Shown in pieces: positions 8,645 to 17,400 of a stretch of DNA of 64,000 nucleotides (positions are counted from its first letter, which is position 1; each line of letters begins with the position of its first letter). Location of the stretch: the NCBI GenBank assembly GCA_029255105.1, contig JAQWWH010000031.1, positions 26,716 through 90,715 of the forward strand, in the 5' to 3' direction. Made by a program: the position numbers and the translations under genes. Source of the stretch: Flavimaricola sp. Lineage in GTDB: Bacteria; Pseudomonadota; Alphaproteobacteria; Rhodobacterales; Rhodobacteraceae. A model generated the notes under the pieces. It worked only from the letters and a program-made list of their open reading frames with translations, was not told the origin of the DNA and ran no database searches.

Positions 8645-9478
8645 ATGCCCCAACCCCAAAGTCGCCGACGGATCATCGTCCATGGCGGCTTTCACAAGAC
8701 AGGCACATCCTCGATCCAGGCGGCACTTAATCAGAACGGTCCGCTGATCTGGCCGCACTACGCGCTCGTCCTGCCCGGCCGCATTCCTGACGTTCTGAAA
8801 GCGGCCACCTTTCAATCGCGCATAGGCGACCCGTTCTCCCTGTCCGAATACGCCTTTAGGCTGCAGACGTTTCTTGGAACGCTGGTTCTTGGCCGAAAGC
8901 GCAGGCTTTGTATAAGCGCAGAGGATCTCTGCGGTTTGATCCCGGGCCGCAACGGTCAAGATGGCTATACGGCCGCGCCAGAATTGATGGCGACGACCGC
9001 CCGTGTCCTCGAAGAAGTCTGCGGTCCCGAATTTGACATCACGTTTTACCTGTCGCTTCGGCGGTCCGAAGCGTGGCTGCGCAGCACCTACTTTCAGAAC
9101 CTCCGGCGGTCCCGTCTGACAATGGACATGGAAAGCTACGTAGATATTCTTCGACCAAAGGTTGACCTGCAACATTCCGCAGCAGAAATCGCCAAGGCCG
9201 TGGCCCCTCATCGCGTCGTTACAACCTGGCTGGAGGACACAAGCCCCCTGCCGCTGGGTCCAGCAACGCCAATCGTCGACTTGCTGGGCCTGCCCAGAGC
9301 GACAAGAAAGGCGATGACAGCGGCCGGGCCCCGGAATGCAAGCCCAACAAAAGAGATCGTGGACCAGATGTTGGCAATGAACCGTAGCGGTCTTGATGAC
9401 GACTTGCTGATGGCTCGAAAGCTGGCCTTGTGGAACAAACAAAACCTTGAGCAACGACCTCCTACCCTGACGGCCTGA
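8645..9478 (+). CDS. Sulfotransferase-like protein (tandem copy 2)
   Basis: 277 residues, paralogous to the gene six bases upstream. RRIIVHGGFHKTGTSSIQAALNQNG is the 5'-phosphosulfate-loop-like motif, and FYLSLRRSEAWLRSTYFQNLRRSR matches the second nucleotide-binding region. The C-termini of the two proteins are also alike (LALNRSALTDADVRTRKAALLEEY and LAMNRSGLDDDLLMARKLALWNKQ). It ends 52 bases before the trmD start. The pair is probably co-transcribed with rimM and trmD. Confidence 0.68.
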   Translation: MPQPQSRRRIIVHGGFHKTGTSSIQAALNQNGPLIWPHYALVLPGRIPDVLKAATFQSRIGDPFSLSEYAFRLQTFLGTLVLGRKRRLCISAEDLCGLIPGRNGQDGYTAAPELMATTARVLEEVCGPEFDITFYLSLRRSEAWLRSTYFQNLRRSRLTMDMESYVDILRPKVDLQHSAAEIAKAVAPHRVVTTWLEDTSPLPLGPATPIVDLLGLPRATRKAMTAAGPRNASPTKEIVDQMLAMNRSGLDDDLLMARKLALWNKQNLEQRPPTLTA

Positions 9479-9530
9479 CCGGCATAATGGGGACGTTCCC
9501 ATCGGCCCCTACTTGGCGTATGTGGGCGCA

Positions 9531-10370
9531 ATGACTGACGATGCCAAATCCACTTCCGCCCCGCGGGCCATGGGCCGCAAATCCATCCGTCCGACCTTGC
9601 GCCCGCGCGAGCTGATGACCGACGACCCCGATCTGGCCGGCAGCTGGATGGCACAGGTGATCACGCTGGTCCCTCAGGCGTTCCCTGGTGTGCTTGGCGA
9701 AAGCCTGACGGGGAAGGCCCTGCAGGACGGGCTGTGGCAGCTGCGCACCCATGATCTGCGCACCTTCGGGGAGGGCAGGCATCACAACGTCGATGACACT
9801 CCTGCAGGCGGCGGGGCCGGGATGGTGCTGCGGGCCGATATCGTGGGCAAAGCTATCCTTGAGGCCAAATCACAGGCGCGGGGGATCACCCCTTTGATCT
9901 ACCTCTCACCCAGGGGACGGCCCTTCGACCAGGCCATGGCAAGAAGCCTTGCCCGCGCGGACGGGGTCATCCTGCTCTGTGGGCGGTTCGAGGGTGTGGA
10001 CGAGCGTGCGCTCGAACATTTCGGGGTCACCGAGGTCTCATTGGGCGACTTTATCCTGACGGGTGGCGAGATCGCCGCACAGGCCTTGATTGACGCGACC
10101 GTCCGGCTTATACCCCGCGTGCTTGGGAATCAGGCGTCCACTGAAGAGGAATCCTTTTCTCATGGGCTTTTGGAACATCCCCAGTATACAAAACCGGCCG
10201 TCTGGGAAGGTCGCGCGATACCCGAAGTGCTTCTGTCGGGACATCACGCGAAGATAACTGCCTGGCGGAAGGCGATGGCCGAAAGGCTTACGAAAGAACG
10301 ACGACCTGATCTCTGGCGGGCATACTGTGCGCAGCACGGCTTGAACCCGGATGAAGACCAAGAGCTCTGA
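9531..10370 (+). CDS. trmD: tRNA (guanine-N1-)-methyltransferase TrmD
   Basis: The SPOUT methylase that makes m1G37 in tRNA. The trefoil-knot motifs are present: [31 protein letters not shown] and [32 protein letters not shown]. The catalytic-site loop [15 protein letters not shown] is intact. ATG 9531 ([20 protein letters not shown]) gives 279 residues, with about 38 residues ahead of the conserved [14 protein letters not shown] shorter form from ATG 9570 is possible. Confidence 0.96.
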   Translation: MTDDAKSTSAPRAMGRKSIRPTLRPRELMTDDPDLAGSWMAQVITLVPQAFPGVLGESLTGKALQDGLWQLRTHDLRTFGEGRHHNVDDTPAGGGAGMVLRADIVGKAILEAKSQARGITPLIYLSPRGRPFDQAMARSLARADGVILLCGRFEGVDERALEHFGVTEVSLGDFILTGGEIAAQALIDATVRLIPRVLGNQASTEEESFSHGLLEHPQYTKPAVWEGRAIPEVLLSGHHAKITAWRKAMAERLTKERRPDLWRAYCAQHGLNPDEDQEL

Positions 10371-10422
10371 GGACGCGACAACATCCGTGGGCAAACCACG
10401 CGCATCAAAAGGAGCAGATCAG

Positions 10423-10806
10423 ATGGACCTGATCGCACAACTGGAGGCCGAGCAAATCGCCTCCCTCGGGAAAGACATTCCCGACTTCAAGGCCGGCGAC
10501 ACCATTCGCGTCGGTTTCCGCGTGACAGAAGGCACCCGTACCCGGGTTCAGAACTACGAGGGCGTTTGCATCAGCCGCAAGAATGGCTCGGGCATTGCCG
10601 GATCGTTCACCGTCCGCAAGATTTCCTTTGGCGAAGGCGTTGAGCGGGTTTTCCCCCTGCACTCCACCAACATCGACAGCATCACCGTGGTTCGCCGCGG
10701 TCGCGTCCGTCGTGCCAAGCTGTACTATCTGCGCGATCGTCGGGGCAAGTCTGCCCGGATCAAGGAGATGACGAACTACAAACCTGCGGCAAACGCCGAA
10801 GCCTGA
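10423..10806 (+). CDS. rplS: 50S ribosomal protein L19
   Basis: A 127-residue L19, at the 30S/50S interface. [64 protein letters not shown] is unmistakable. The ORF opens at 10351, but ATG 10423 ([13 protein letters not shown]) follows AAGGAGCAG and gives the normal length. A short Ala-rich tail follows the conserved core. Confidence 0.97.
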   Translation: MDLIAQLEAEQIASLGKDIPDFKAGDTIRVGFRVTEGTRTRVQNYEGVCISRKNGSGIAGSFTVRKISFGEGVERVFPLHSTNIDSITVVRRGRVRRAKLYYLRDRRGKSARIKEMTNYKPAANAEA

Positions 10807-10817
10807 GGAGAGATGAG

Positions 10818-11039
10818 ATGAAAGACGGCATTCACCCCGAGTACCACCTCATCGACGTCAAGATGACCGATGGCACTGTGATCCAGATGAAGTCCACCTG
10901 GGGCAAAGAAGGCGATCAGATGTCGCTTGAGATTGATCCCCTGTCCCACCCGGCCTGGACCGGTGGCGGCACACGCCTGCTTGACAGCGGCGGCCGGGTA
11001 TCGAAGTTCAAGAACAAGTACGCAGGCCTGGGCTTCTAA
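10818..11039 (+). CDS. rpmE: 50S ribosomal protein L31
   Basis: A 73-residue L31: [50 protein letters not shown], ending in [16 protein letters not shown]. It has no cysteine, so it is a C-minus form that cannot bind the zinc held by CxxC-type L31. GAGGAGAG precedes the start. It is the last gene of the block, followed by a strong terminator. Confidence 0.96.
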   Translation: MKDGIHPEYHLIDVKMTDGTVIQMKSTWGKEGDQMSLEIDPLSHPAWTGGGTRLLDSGGRVSKFKNKYAGLGF

Positions 11040-11067
11040 GCTTTCGCCAGCAGAACGATACGAACCA

Positions 11068-11095
11068 AAAAACGCCGCCCTTCGGGGCGGCGTTT
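11068..11095 (+). terminator. Rho-independent terminator after rpmE
   Basis: AAAACGCCGCCC, TTCG, GGGCGGCGTTT: a long GC stem with the very stable UUCG tetraloop and a short T-run. It ends the ribosomal-protein block. Confidence 0.9.
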
Positions 11096-11113
11096 GTCGT
11101 TCGGGGGGTGGGG

Positions 11114-11139
11114 GTAAGGTGGGTTCAAACCCACCTTAC
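11114..11139. repeat. 26-bp palindromic repeat, copy 1
   Basis: GTAAGGTGGGTT followed by CAAACCCACCTTAC is a near-perfect dyad between the convergent rpmE and DEAD-helicase genes. A second copy lies at 11161. It may also act as a bidirectional terminator. Confidence 0.8.
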
Positions 11140-11160
11140 TCAAACAAACCGTGCCTTTGC

Positions 11161-11186
11161 GTAAGGTGGGTCAAGACCCACCTTAC
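11161..11186. repeat. 26-bp palindromic repeat, copy 2
   Basis: GTAAGGTGGGTC followed by AAGACCCACCTTAC is the same REP-like dyad as at 11114, with a compensatory change (TT/AA to TC/GA) that keeps the pairing. It ends five bases before the helicase stop. Confidence 0.8.
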
Positions 11187-11190
11187 CTCC

Positions 11191-12480
11191 TCACGCGGCC
11201 TGATGCGCCCGGCCCTTGCCTGGTGCACGCCGACGTCCGCCGCCCGCCGCCGGCCGGCCGCCCGCATTGGCAGCGCCCTTACCGCCACCGCCACCAAAGC
11301 GCCGTCCCTGGCCGCCACCGCCGCCACTGCGCTTCTTGGGCGCACCGATGACTTCCCAGGGCCTGCCAGAGGCGACGGGGATATCGGCCTTCATTGCCTT
11401 TTGGATGTCCTTCAGCTCGCCCATTTCCTCGGGCGAGCAAAAGGCGATGGCGGCCCCATCCGCACCGGCGCGGGCCGTCCGGCCAATCCGGTGAACGTAG
11501 TTTTCAGCCACATTCGGCAGTTCGTAATTGTAGACGTGGCGCACCTCAGGGATGTCGAGGCCACGGGCCGCGACATCTGTCGCCACCAACACGCGAACCT
11601 TGCCTTCCTTGAAGTCCCGGATCGCCCGGTCCCTTTGTCCCTGGCTCTTGTTGCCGTGGATGGAGGCAACGGCAAAGCCCTTGCTCTCAAGCAATTTCGA
11701 CAGCTTTTCCATTCCGTGCTTGGTCCGGCCGAAAACCAGGGCCCGCTCATCCCGGTGCGCATCAAGCAGTTCAATCAACAGATCGACCTTGGCCTTCTGT
11801 GCAACGAAGTGCACCGACTGGCTGATCTTGGCCACGGCCTGGCCTGGTGGATTGACCTGCACCCGTACAGGTTCGCGCAGGAAGGCGGCTGCCAGCTCTT
11901 CCATTTGTTTGGGCATGGTGGCCGAGAACAGCATGGTCTGCTTGTCCGCAGGCAGCAGCGGTGCGATGCGGCGCAGGGCGTGGATAAAGCCCATGTCCAG
12001 CATCTGGTCCGCCTCGTCCAGTACAAGGAACCGTGTCTCGGAAAGGGTAACGGCACGGCGGTCAAGAAGGTCGATCAACCGGCCCGGCGTGGCGACCAGA
12101 AGGCTGACCCCCCGTTCCATCCGACGGATCTGACCGGTGATGCCGGCCCCGCCGACGACCAGGGCGACCTTCAGGTGGGTGCCTTGGGTATAGGCGGTCA
12201 GATTGTCTGATATCTGCTTGGCCAATTCGCGTGTGGGGGCAAGGACCAGGGCCTTGGCGCCTTTTGGCACCGGACGACCACCGTCTTTGATGAGGGCGTC
12301 GATCATCGGCAGGCCAAAGGCCGCCGTTTTGCCGGATCCTGTCTGGGCAAGGCCCATGACATCACGGCCATTCATGGCGTGCGGGATGGCCTGACTTTGG
12401 ATCGGGGTCGGTTCGGTAATCCCTTGTTCGGCAAGGGCAGCAATCAGTCGGGGCGCAAGGCCCAGCATGTCGAAATCCAT
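11191..12480 (-). CDS. DEAD-box ATP-dependent RNA helicase, RhlE-like
   Basis: About 429 residues. The motifs are in order: Q motif (GITEPTPIQSQAIP), I (AQTGSGKT), Ia (PTRELAKQ), II (DEAD), III (SAT), IV-VI (LVFGRTKHG, ATDVAARGLDIP, HRIGRTARAG). The C-terminus is a basic Gly/Arg-rich tail (RSGGGGGQGRRFGGGGGKG), typical of RNA-binding tails. ATG 12480 (MDFDMLGL) has an AGGATA box upstream and is preferred over the longer ORF. It probably remodels rRNA or mRNA in the cytoplasm. Confidence 0.94.
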   Translation of the reverse strand: MDFDMLGLAPRLIAALAEQGITEPTPIQSQAIPHAMNGRDVMGLAQTGSGKTAAFGLPMIDALIKDGGRPVPKGAKALVLAPTRELAKQISDNLTAYTQGTHLKVALVVGGAGITGQIRRMERGVSLLVATPGRLIDLLDRRAVTLSETRFLVLDEADQMLDMGFIHALRRIAPLLPADKQTMLFSATMPKQMEELAAAFLREPVRVQVNPPGQAVAKISQSVHFVAQKAKVDLLIELLDAHRDERALVFGRTKHGMEKLSKLLESKGFAVASIHGNKSQGQRDRAIRDFKEGKVRVLVATDVAARGLDIPEVRHVYNYELPNVAENYVHRIGRTARAGADGAAIAFCSPEEMGELKDIQKAMKADIPVASGRPWEVIGAPKKRSGGGGGQGRRFGGGGGKGAANAGGRPAAGGGRRRAPGKGRAHQAA

Positions 12481-12891
12481 TCGGATATCCTGTTCATAAA
12501 TCGGGGGGCCTTTGAGCAGGCCCGCAATAAGGGTCGTGCCCGCAGATCCCATTGCAGGATGCGGACGGCAAAAGGGTTGCGCCGTGAACCTGATCTCAAG
12601 ACCGGATTGTCCCGAAACCGTCCTGGCGCGGCCCCTTGCGTGAAGATGGGAACCTCAGTCGACACATCGCCCTGCACTCACATCGCGGTAACGCGACAGC
12701 GCGCTGCTCACGCGGCAGCTGGGTCAATGGTTAGGTGGCACATGGCCCTTGTGCGACACAAAGTCAATGGTCGTGACGTCAAAGCAGCCCTTGTGGCATC
12801 CTCTGCCTTCCCCTAGTGGCCACCCAGACATAGACTGACGCAATCTGTGCCGCGACAAAGACGGCAAAGGTAAAAGTGAAGGGCTGGGGCA
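12481..12891. other. Divergent intergenic region (helicase / mipZ)
   Basis: A 411-bp gap between divergent genes. No convincing gene is seen; the ORFs here lack family features. It holds a perfect dyad TTGTGCGACACAA at 12749-12761, a possible operator. Two GTCAATGGT direct repeats flank it, at about 12723 and 12763. Promoters for both genes must lie here. Confidence 0.45.
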
Positions 12892-13701
12892 GTGGCGCAT
12901 ATCATCGTTGTAGGCAATGAAAAGGGCGGCGCGGGTAAATCAACCGTTGCCATGCATGTGGCGACCGCCCTTGCCAGAATGGGCCACAAGATCGGGTGCC
13001 TCGACCTCGATCTTCGCCAGAAATCGCTGGCCCGCTATTTTACCAACCGGCGTGCCTTTATGGCTGACCAGGGGCTCGACCTGCCGACCCCGTCCTATGT
13101 CGATCTGCCCGAGATCTCCAAAGAGGAGATTGGCCCAGGTGAAAACGTCTTTGACCACCGCCTTTCGGCCGCAGTGGCCGGGCTGGAACCGGAAAGCGAT
13201 TTCATCCTGATCGATTGCCCCGGGTCTCACACTCGGCTCAGCCAGGTGGCCCACAGCCTGGCCGACACCCTGATCACGCCGCTGAACGACAGCTTCATAG
13301 ATTTTGACCTGTTGGCCCATATCGGGACGGACGGCGAAACCATCACAGGGCCGTCGATCTATTCGGAAATGGTTTGGAATGCCCGCCAGCTACGGGCCCA
13401 GGCCGGGCTTGCCCCCATTGACTGGGTGGTCATTCGCAACCGCCTGGGTGCGCAGAACATGGTGAACAAGCAAAAGATGGAAGCGGCCGTGGCCAAGCTA
13501 TCGCGCCGGATCGGTTTTCGGACTGCGCCGGGCTTCAACGAACGAGTGATCTTTCGCGAGCTGTTTCCCCGAGGGCTAACCTTGCTGGACCTGCGCGACA
13601 TTGGAGTAGAGCGGCTTAATATCTCGAACGTCGCGGCCCGACAGGAAATGCGCGACATGATCAAGGCGTTGAACCTGCCCGGCGTCTCTGTCGACTTTTG
13701 A
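12892..13701 (+). CDS. mipZ: Division-plane positioning ATPase MipZ
   Basis: A 269-residue ParA/MinD-type ATPase that forms a gradient from the poles and keeps FtsZ at mid-cell in alphaproteobacteria. The deviant Walker A is VGNEKGGAGKST; the switch/Walker B region is FILIDCPGSHTRLSQVAH. The MipZ-specific pattern IGCLDLDLRQKSLARYFTNRR and the C-terminal FNERVIFRELFPRGLTLLDL separate it from plasmid ParA. The start is GTG 12892 (MAHIIVVGNEKGG); no in-frame ATG fits. It stands alone, with no partner parB. Confidence 0.93.
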   Translation: MAHIIVVGNEKGGAGKSTVAMHVATALARMGHKIGCLDLDLRQKSLARYFTNRRAFMADQGLDLPTPSYVDLPEISKEEIGPGENVFDHRLSAAVAGLEPESDFILIDCPGSHTRLSQVAHSLADTLITPLNDSFIDFDLLAHIGTDGETITGPSIYSEMVWNARQLRAQAGLAPIDWVVIRNRLGAQNMVNKQKMEAAVAKLSRRIGFRTAPGFNERVIFRELFPRGLTLLDLRDIGVERLNISNVAARQEMRDMIKALNLPGVSVDF

Positions 13702-13728
13702 GGCCGCATCACGGCCGGCCCGCCAAGA

Positions 13729-14145
13729 TCAAAGTGCGCGACGCCCTTGGCGCAAAGCCATCCGCACCAACTTGACCGCCATTCCTGGCGACAGGGCGAC
13801 CTGAGGTTTCGATACCTTTACCCCCTTTGGTGCGGCCGCTGTGGCATTGGGCCGCACCTCGGTCGGTATTTTGGGAAGGCGGCTCGACGCGACGAAGCGA
13901 CTGGGGTCGACCTGCTTTTCGTTGGTGCTAAGCCGAACCGCTAGCGGCACTAGACCAAAGAGGCCAACGGCACCACCGATCTTGGAAAACACGCCAAAGA
14001 TAGTCTGGCCTTCGCCAAGATTGTTCACCGTACCGCTCCAGATTTGGAGAACCGCGCCCACGCCCAGGATTGCGACCGCCAGGCAAAGGTAGGGCCAGGG
14101 TCCAAGAGCAAAGACCTTTCTCAAGAAAGACGGACCGGTTTTCAT
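13729..14145 (-). CDS. Hypothetical membrane protein
   Basis: 138 residues, not recognised. Two hydrophobic segments are seen (WPYLCLAVAILGVGAVLQIW and IGGAVGLFGLVPLAVRL), then a basic, Pro/Ala-containing cytoplasmic-type tail (SSRLPKIPTEVRPNATAAAPKGVKVSKPQ...RMALRQGRRAL). ATG 14145 (MKTGPSFL) has GGAG upstream. It is convergent with mipZ, with only 27 bases between them. Function unknown. Confidence 0.6.
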   Translation of the reverse strand: MKTGPSFLRKVFALGPWPYLCLAVAILGVGAVLQIWSGTVNNLGEGQTIFGVFSKIGGAVGLFGLVPLAVRLSTNEKQVDPSRFVASSRLPKIPTEVRPNATAAAPKGVKVSKPQVALSPGMAVKLVRMALRQGRRAL

Positions 14146-14245
14146 CGCACTCTCCAAGACTGATGGAGAAAGAAGTACCCCACAAATGGGGCAGGTCCAT
14201 GACCCAACAACGGAGCTTGAATGGCGAATTGAGGCGGCGCGCTGT

Positions 14246-15391
14246 CTAGCCGACCCGCCGCCCCCCGCACCAAGTCGTCCTCACCAAGGGTGTTCTTCCG
14301 TGGGTTGAAACCTGAATAAGGTCAGCGGCCTGCGCAACCACGATCTGCCCCCGGTCAGCCAGATTAGCCGCCAAAGCCGGTGCCCGGCTGACCGTCGCAA
14401 CAGCGCGCGGCAGGTCCCCCCAGATCTCGGCCAGACGGAAGGCGGCATTGAGCAATCCAGCCGGAACGTAGTCCGATGACAGGATATCCAGCAGCCCCCG
14501 TTCCGCCAGATCGGCAGCCGAGACATTGCCCGAATGCGAGCCGCCGCGAATGAGGTTGGGGGCGCCCATCATGACGGCGATCCCCTGTTCGCGGCAGGCC
14601 TCGGCCGCCTCGACTGTTGTCGGAAACTCTGCCAGCCGGATTCCATGGCCAGCAGAGACAAGGACCTGCTCGGCCGTGGTGTCATCGTGGCTGGCGAGAA
14701 CGGCCCCGAGCCGGGCGGCGGCGGCGACAGATGCTGCCTCATGCGCCGCGCCAAGGCGTGCCTGCAACTCTTTCTGCCGATCGACGTGGTCGTCAAAGTC
14801 GGCATCTGACAGCCCGTGCTTGCCGCAGACATAGTCCTTGTACTTCGTGATATCGCGAAACTGGCGCTGGCCCGGAGTATGGTCCATCAGGCTTATGACG
14901 CCCACCGCGTCATCGGTCCCGAACTCTGCCAGTTCCTCGATCAGGGTTTCCGAACAGACCTCGGCCCGCAGGTGGATCAGGTGGTTGATCCGCAACGCCC
15001 CTGCTTCGCGCAGACCGCGCATTTCAGAGGCGAGGGTCCGGGCATACTTGCCATAGTTCGCCTTGCTCGAAGACACGACCGACCCCACGCGCATTGCATC
15101 GAACACGGTGGTGATCCCGCACATCGCCAGCTCACCGTCATGGGCCAGGATCGCCGCGTCATGGGGCCAGTTGACCCGGGGGCGCGGCTGGATGTGACGT
15201 TCAAGGTTGTCGGTGTGCAACTCGACCAGACCGGGCAGGAGGTAATCGCCACTAAGGTCGATCGCACCCCGCGGCACATGTGACCCTTCGCCGATCCCGG
15301 CAATCTTGCCATCGGCAAGCAGGACCCAACCCGTCATGACCCGGTCGGGCAGGACAAGTCTGGCGTTGGCCAGACACGTCTGGGATGTCAT
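14246..15391 (-). CDS. phnM: Alpha-D-ribose 1-methylphosphonate 5-triphosphate diphosphatase PhnM (copy 1)
   Basis: About 381 residues of the amidohydrolase superfamily. PhnM removes diphosphate from ribose-1-methylphosphonate 5-triphosphate, making the C-P lyase substrate. Metal-site motifs: LLPGLVELHTDNLERHIQPRP (HxD/N type), HTPGQRQF and LASHDDTT. NLIRGGSHSGNVSA and ILSSDYVPAGLLNAAF are characteristic of PhnM. The ORF opens at 15442, whose ATG overlaps that of the divergent DUF1045 gene; ATG 15391 is preferred. A second homolog lies at 22091. Confidence 0.92.
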   Translation of the reverse strand: MTSQTCLANARLVLPDRVMTGWVLLADGKIAGIGEGSHVPRGAIDLSGDYLLPGLVELHTDNLERHIQPRPRVNWPHDAAILAHDGELAMCGITTVFDAMRVGSVVSSSKANYGKYARTLASEMRGLREAGALRINHLIHLRAEVCSETLIEELAEFGTDDAVGVISLMDHTPGQRQFRDITKYKDYVCGKHGLSDADFDDHVDRQKELQARLGAAHEAASVAAAARLGAVLASHDDTTAEQVLVSAGHGIRLAEFPTTVEAAEACREQGIAVMMGAPNLIRGGSHSGNVSAADLAERGLLDILSSDYVPAGLLNAAFRLAEIWGDLPRAVATVSRAPALAANLADRGQIVVAQAADLIQVSTHGRTPLVRTTWCGGRRVG

Positions 15392-15440
15392 GACGGTGTC
15401 ATCCATTTCAGTCATCCGGGCAGATATCGCGGAGGTGTCC

Positions 15441-16127
15441 ATGTCACAGTTCGTCCGTTTTGCAATCTACTACCTGCCACCCGACGGCCCTTTGGCCGAA
15501 TTCGGGGCAAGATGGTTGGGGTGGGATGTTGGCGTCGGGCAATCCGTGGCCCATCCGACAAACACGCTGAGAGAGGCCCGCGTCGAAGAAGTGACCCGGA
15601 CGCCCCGCAAATATGGCTTTCACGGCACCCTCAAGCCCCCTTTCCGGCTGGCCGAGGGGACGGACGGCTCGCAGCTTCATGCCGCAGTCCGGACTTTGGC
15701 GGCCAGCCTTGCGCCGGTCACGCTGGATCGGTTGCGCCTTGCCCGCCTTGGGCATTTTCTGGCGCTGGTACCTGACGGCGACACGACCGCCCTTGGCCAG
15801 CTTGCAGCCCGCTGCGTGACCGAACCCGACCGGTTCCGCGCCCCTGCGTCCGAGGCCGAACTGGCCAGACGCCGAGCAGCCGGGTTGAGCGCACGGCAGG
15901 AGGACATGTTGCGCCACTGGGGCTATCCCTATGTTCTGGAAGAATTCGGCTTTCACCTTACCCTCACCGGACGCCTGCAGCCCGACGAAATGGACGAGGT
16001 CGAAGCTGCACTTGCCTTGGCGCTGCCCGACTTGCCCAGCCCCTACATCATCGACCAGATTGCCCTTGCAGGCGAACGCAGCGATGGTCGGTTCCAGCTT
16101 ATCCATCGCTACGCACTCACCGGATAA
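15441..16127 (+). CDS. DUF1045 phosphonate-locus protein, 2H phosphoesterase fold
   Basis: A 228-residue protein of the DUF1045 family, found with C-P lyase operons. Two HxT motifs of the 2H phosphoesterase superfamily are visible: YGFHGTLKPPF (about residue 60) and FGFHLTLTGRL (about residue 174). Such enzymes open cyclic phosphates or cut phosphodiesters, so it could act on the cyclic ribose phosphate made by C-P lyase (inference). It is divergent from phnM, and its end overlaps the end of phnN by 19 bases on the other strand. Confidence 0.88.
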   Translation: MSQFVRFAIYYLPPDGPLAEFGARWLGWDVGVGQSVAHPTNTLREARVEEVTRTPRKYGFHGTLKPPFRLAEGTDGSQLHAAVRTLAASLAPVTLDRLRLARLGHFLALVPDGDTTALGQLAARCVTEPDRFRAPASEAELARRRAAGLSARQEDMLRHWGYPYVLEEFGFHLTLTGRLQPDEMDEVEAALALALPDLPSPYIIDQIALAGERSDGRFQLIHRYALTG

Positions 16128-16651
16128 AGAACCCGAAGGGCCTGAGCGACCGCCTCTTCCAGCGTTCCGTCATTTTGGATGTTGTAAGACGGGACGCCTT
16201 GCGCGAGCGGCTTGTCCGCCTGCTTCAGCCGGGCGGCAATCTCGGCCGCCGTTTCGCGGCCTCGCCCTGCCAGCCGCTGGGCCAGAACCTCGGGACTGGC
16301 CGTCACGTTCAGGACGGTAAGCTCGCCAAAGACAGCCTGTGCCTCTTGCAGCACCCCCCGGGACAGATTGACCAGCCCGTCGCGACCAGACCGAACCGAC
16401 AGCCGGGCGGCCTCGGGTATTCCGTAGAACAGGCCATGTGCTTGCCATTGCAGGCAAAACCCGCCCGCCTCGGCCAGACTTTGAAACGTCTGTTCCGACA
16501 CCGGCTCAAAGTCCTCGCCACCCCGCTCCGGGTCGCGGGTGATCACCCGGCGGACAACAGCCAGGTCGGGCCGCTGCCCGGCAAGCGCCGTCATCAGGCT
16601 GTCCTTGCCAACGCCCGACGGGCCGACGACCGCGATCATCCGGCCCGCCAT
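16109..16651 (-). CDS. phnN: Ribose 1,5-bisphosphokinase PhnN
   Basis: A 180-residue kinase of guanylate-kinase type that turns ribose 1,5-bisphosphate into PRPP, the last step of phosphonate use. The P-loop is VVGPSGVGKDSL; VRRVITRDPERGGEDFEPVSEQTF is the acceptor-binding region and SYNIQNDGTLEEAV closes the fold. Its ATG overlaps the phnL stop (TGATG), so it is the last gene of phnGHIJKLN. Confidence 0.95.
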   Translation of the reverse strand: MAGRMIAVVGPSGVGKDSLMTALAGQRPDLAVVRRVITRDPERGGEDFEPVSEQTFQSLAEAGGFCLQWQAHGLFYGIPEAARLSVRSGRDGLVNLSRGVLQEAQAVFGELTVLNVTASPEVLAQRLAGRGRETAAEIAARLKQADKPLAQGVPSYNIQNDGTLEEAVAQALRVLYPVSA

Positions 16652-17334
16652 CAGGCGGCCTGTAGGGGGGCGAAGCCAGTTACATCTACGACACGGTCGC
16701 AGACCCTGTCACGGGCCGCTTCGTCATGGAAAATGCCCATGATCGCCGCCCCACGATCCTTGGCCTCTTCGATCAGGGTCAGCACGACCTCACGGTTTGC
16801 GGCGTCCAGACTGGCCGTCGGCTCATCCAGCAGCAGGACGGGATAGGGGTGGGCAAAGCCGCGGGCAATGTTGACCCGCTGCTGCTCGCCCCCCGAAAAG
16901 GTTGTCGGCGACAGGGACCAGAGGGTCTGGGGAATGTTCAACCGGGTCAACAGGTCACGGGCGCGGGCCAGAGCGGCCTCACGATCCTCGCCCACAGCCA
17001 GCAAAGGCTCTGCCACCACCTCAAGGGTCGGAACACGCGGGACAACGCGCAGGAACTGGCTGACATAGCCCATGACCTCGCGGCGCAGGGCGAGGATCTC
17101 GCGCGGGGCGGCCTGCGCCACATCAAGGCCCGCCACCACAACCTTGCCCTTTGCGGCAAGGTAGTTGCCATAGACCATCCGCATCAGGGTCGACTTGCCA
17201 GCGCCCGAGGCACCAACGAGGGCCACGCATTCGCCCTTTGCCACCGACAGGGATGCGTTGCGCATAACCTCGATCACCGCCCCACCCTGATTGTGCAGGG
17301 TAAAGGTCTTTGACACATCGCTCAGGGCGATCAT
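16651..17334 (-). CDS. phnL: Phosphonate C-P lyase system ATP-binding protein PhnL
   Basis: A 227-residue ABC-type ATPase that works with the PhnGHIJ core rather than with a permease. Walker A is VGASGAGKST; the signature FSGGEQQRVNIARG and Walker B PVLLLDEPTASLD are intact. MGYVSQFLRVVPRVPTLEVVAEPL is typical of PhnL. ATG 17334 (MIALSDVSKTFTLHNQ) with GGAG upstream is preferred over the GTG at 17352. Confidence 0.94.
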   Translation of the reverse strand: MIALSDVSKTFTLHNQGGAVIEVMRNASLSVAKGECVALVGASGAGKSTLMRMVYGNYLAAKGKVVVAGLDVAQAAPREILALRREVMGYVSQFLRVVPRVPTLEVVAEPLLAVGEDREAALARARDLLTRLNIPQTLWSLSPTTFSGGEQQRVNIARGFAHPYPVLLLDEPTASLDAANREVVLTLIEEAKDRGAAIMGIFHDEAARDRVCDRVVDVTGFAPLQAA

Positions 17335-17400
17335 GGGTTCCACTCCGGTCACAGCAGGGACCTCCGTTCAGTCATGGATAGGGTCAAGCACACCAACATG

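Noticed and set aside
10927-12210. 427-aa plus-strand ORF opposite the helicase gene
   Set aside because: It is a reverse shadow of the DEAD-box gene, caused by high G+C; its translation shows no family features.
12892-13701. Plasmid-type ParA and hence a replicon partition locus
   Set aside because: MipZ-specific motifs (LDLDLRQKSLARYFTNRR, ELFPRGLTLLDL) are present and no parB or replication gene is nearby.
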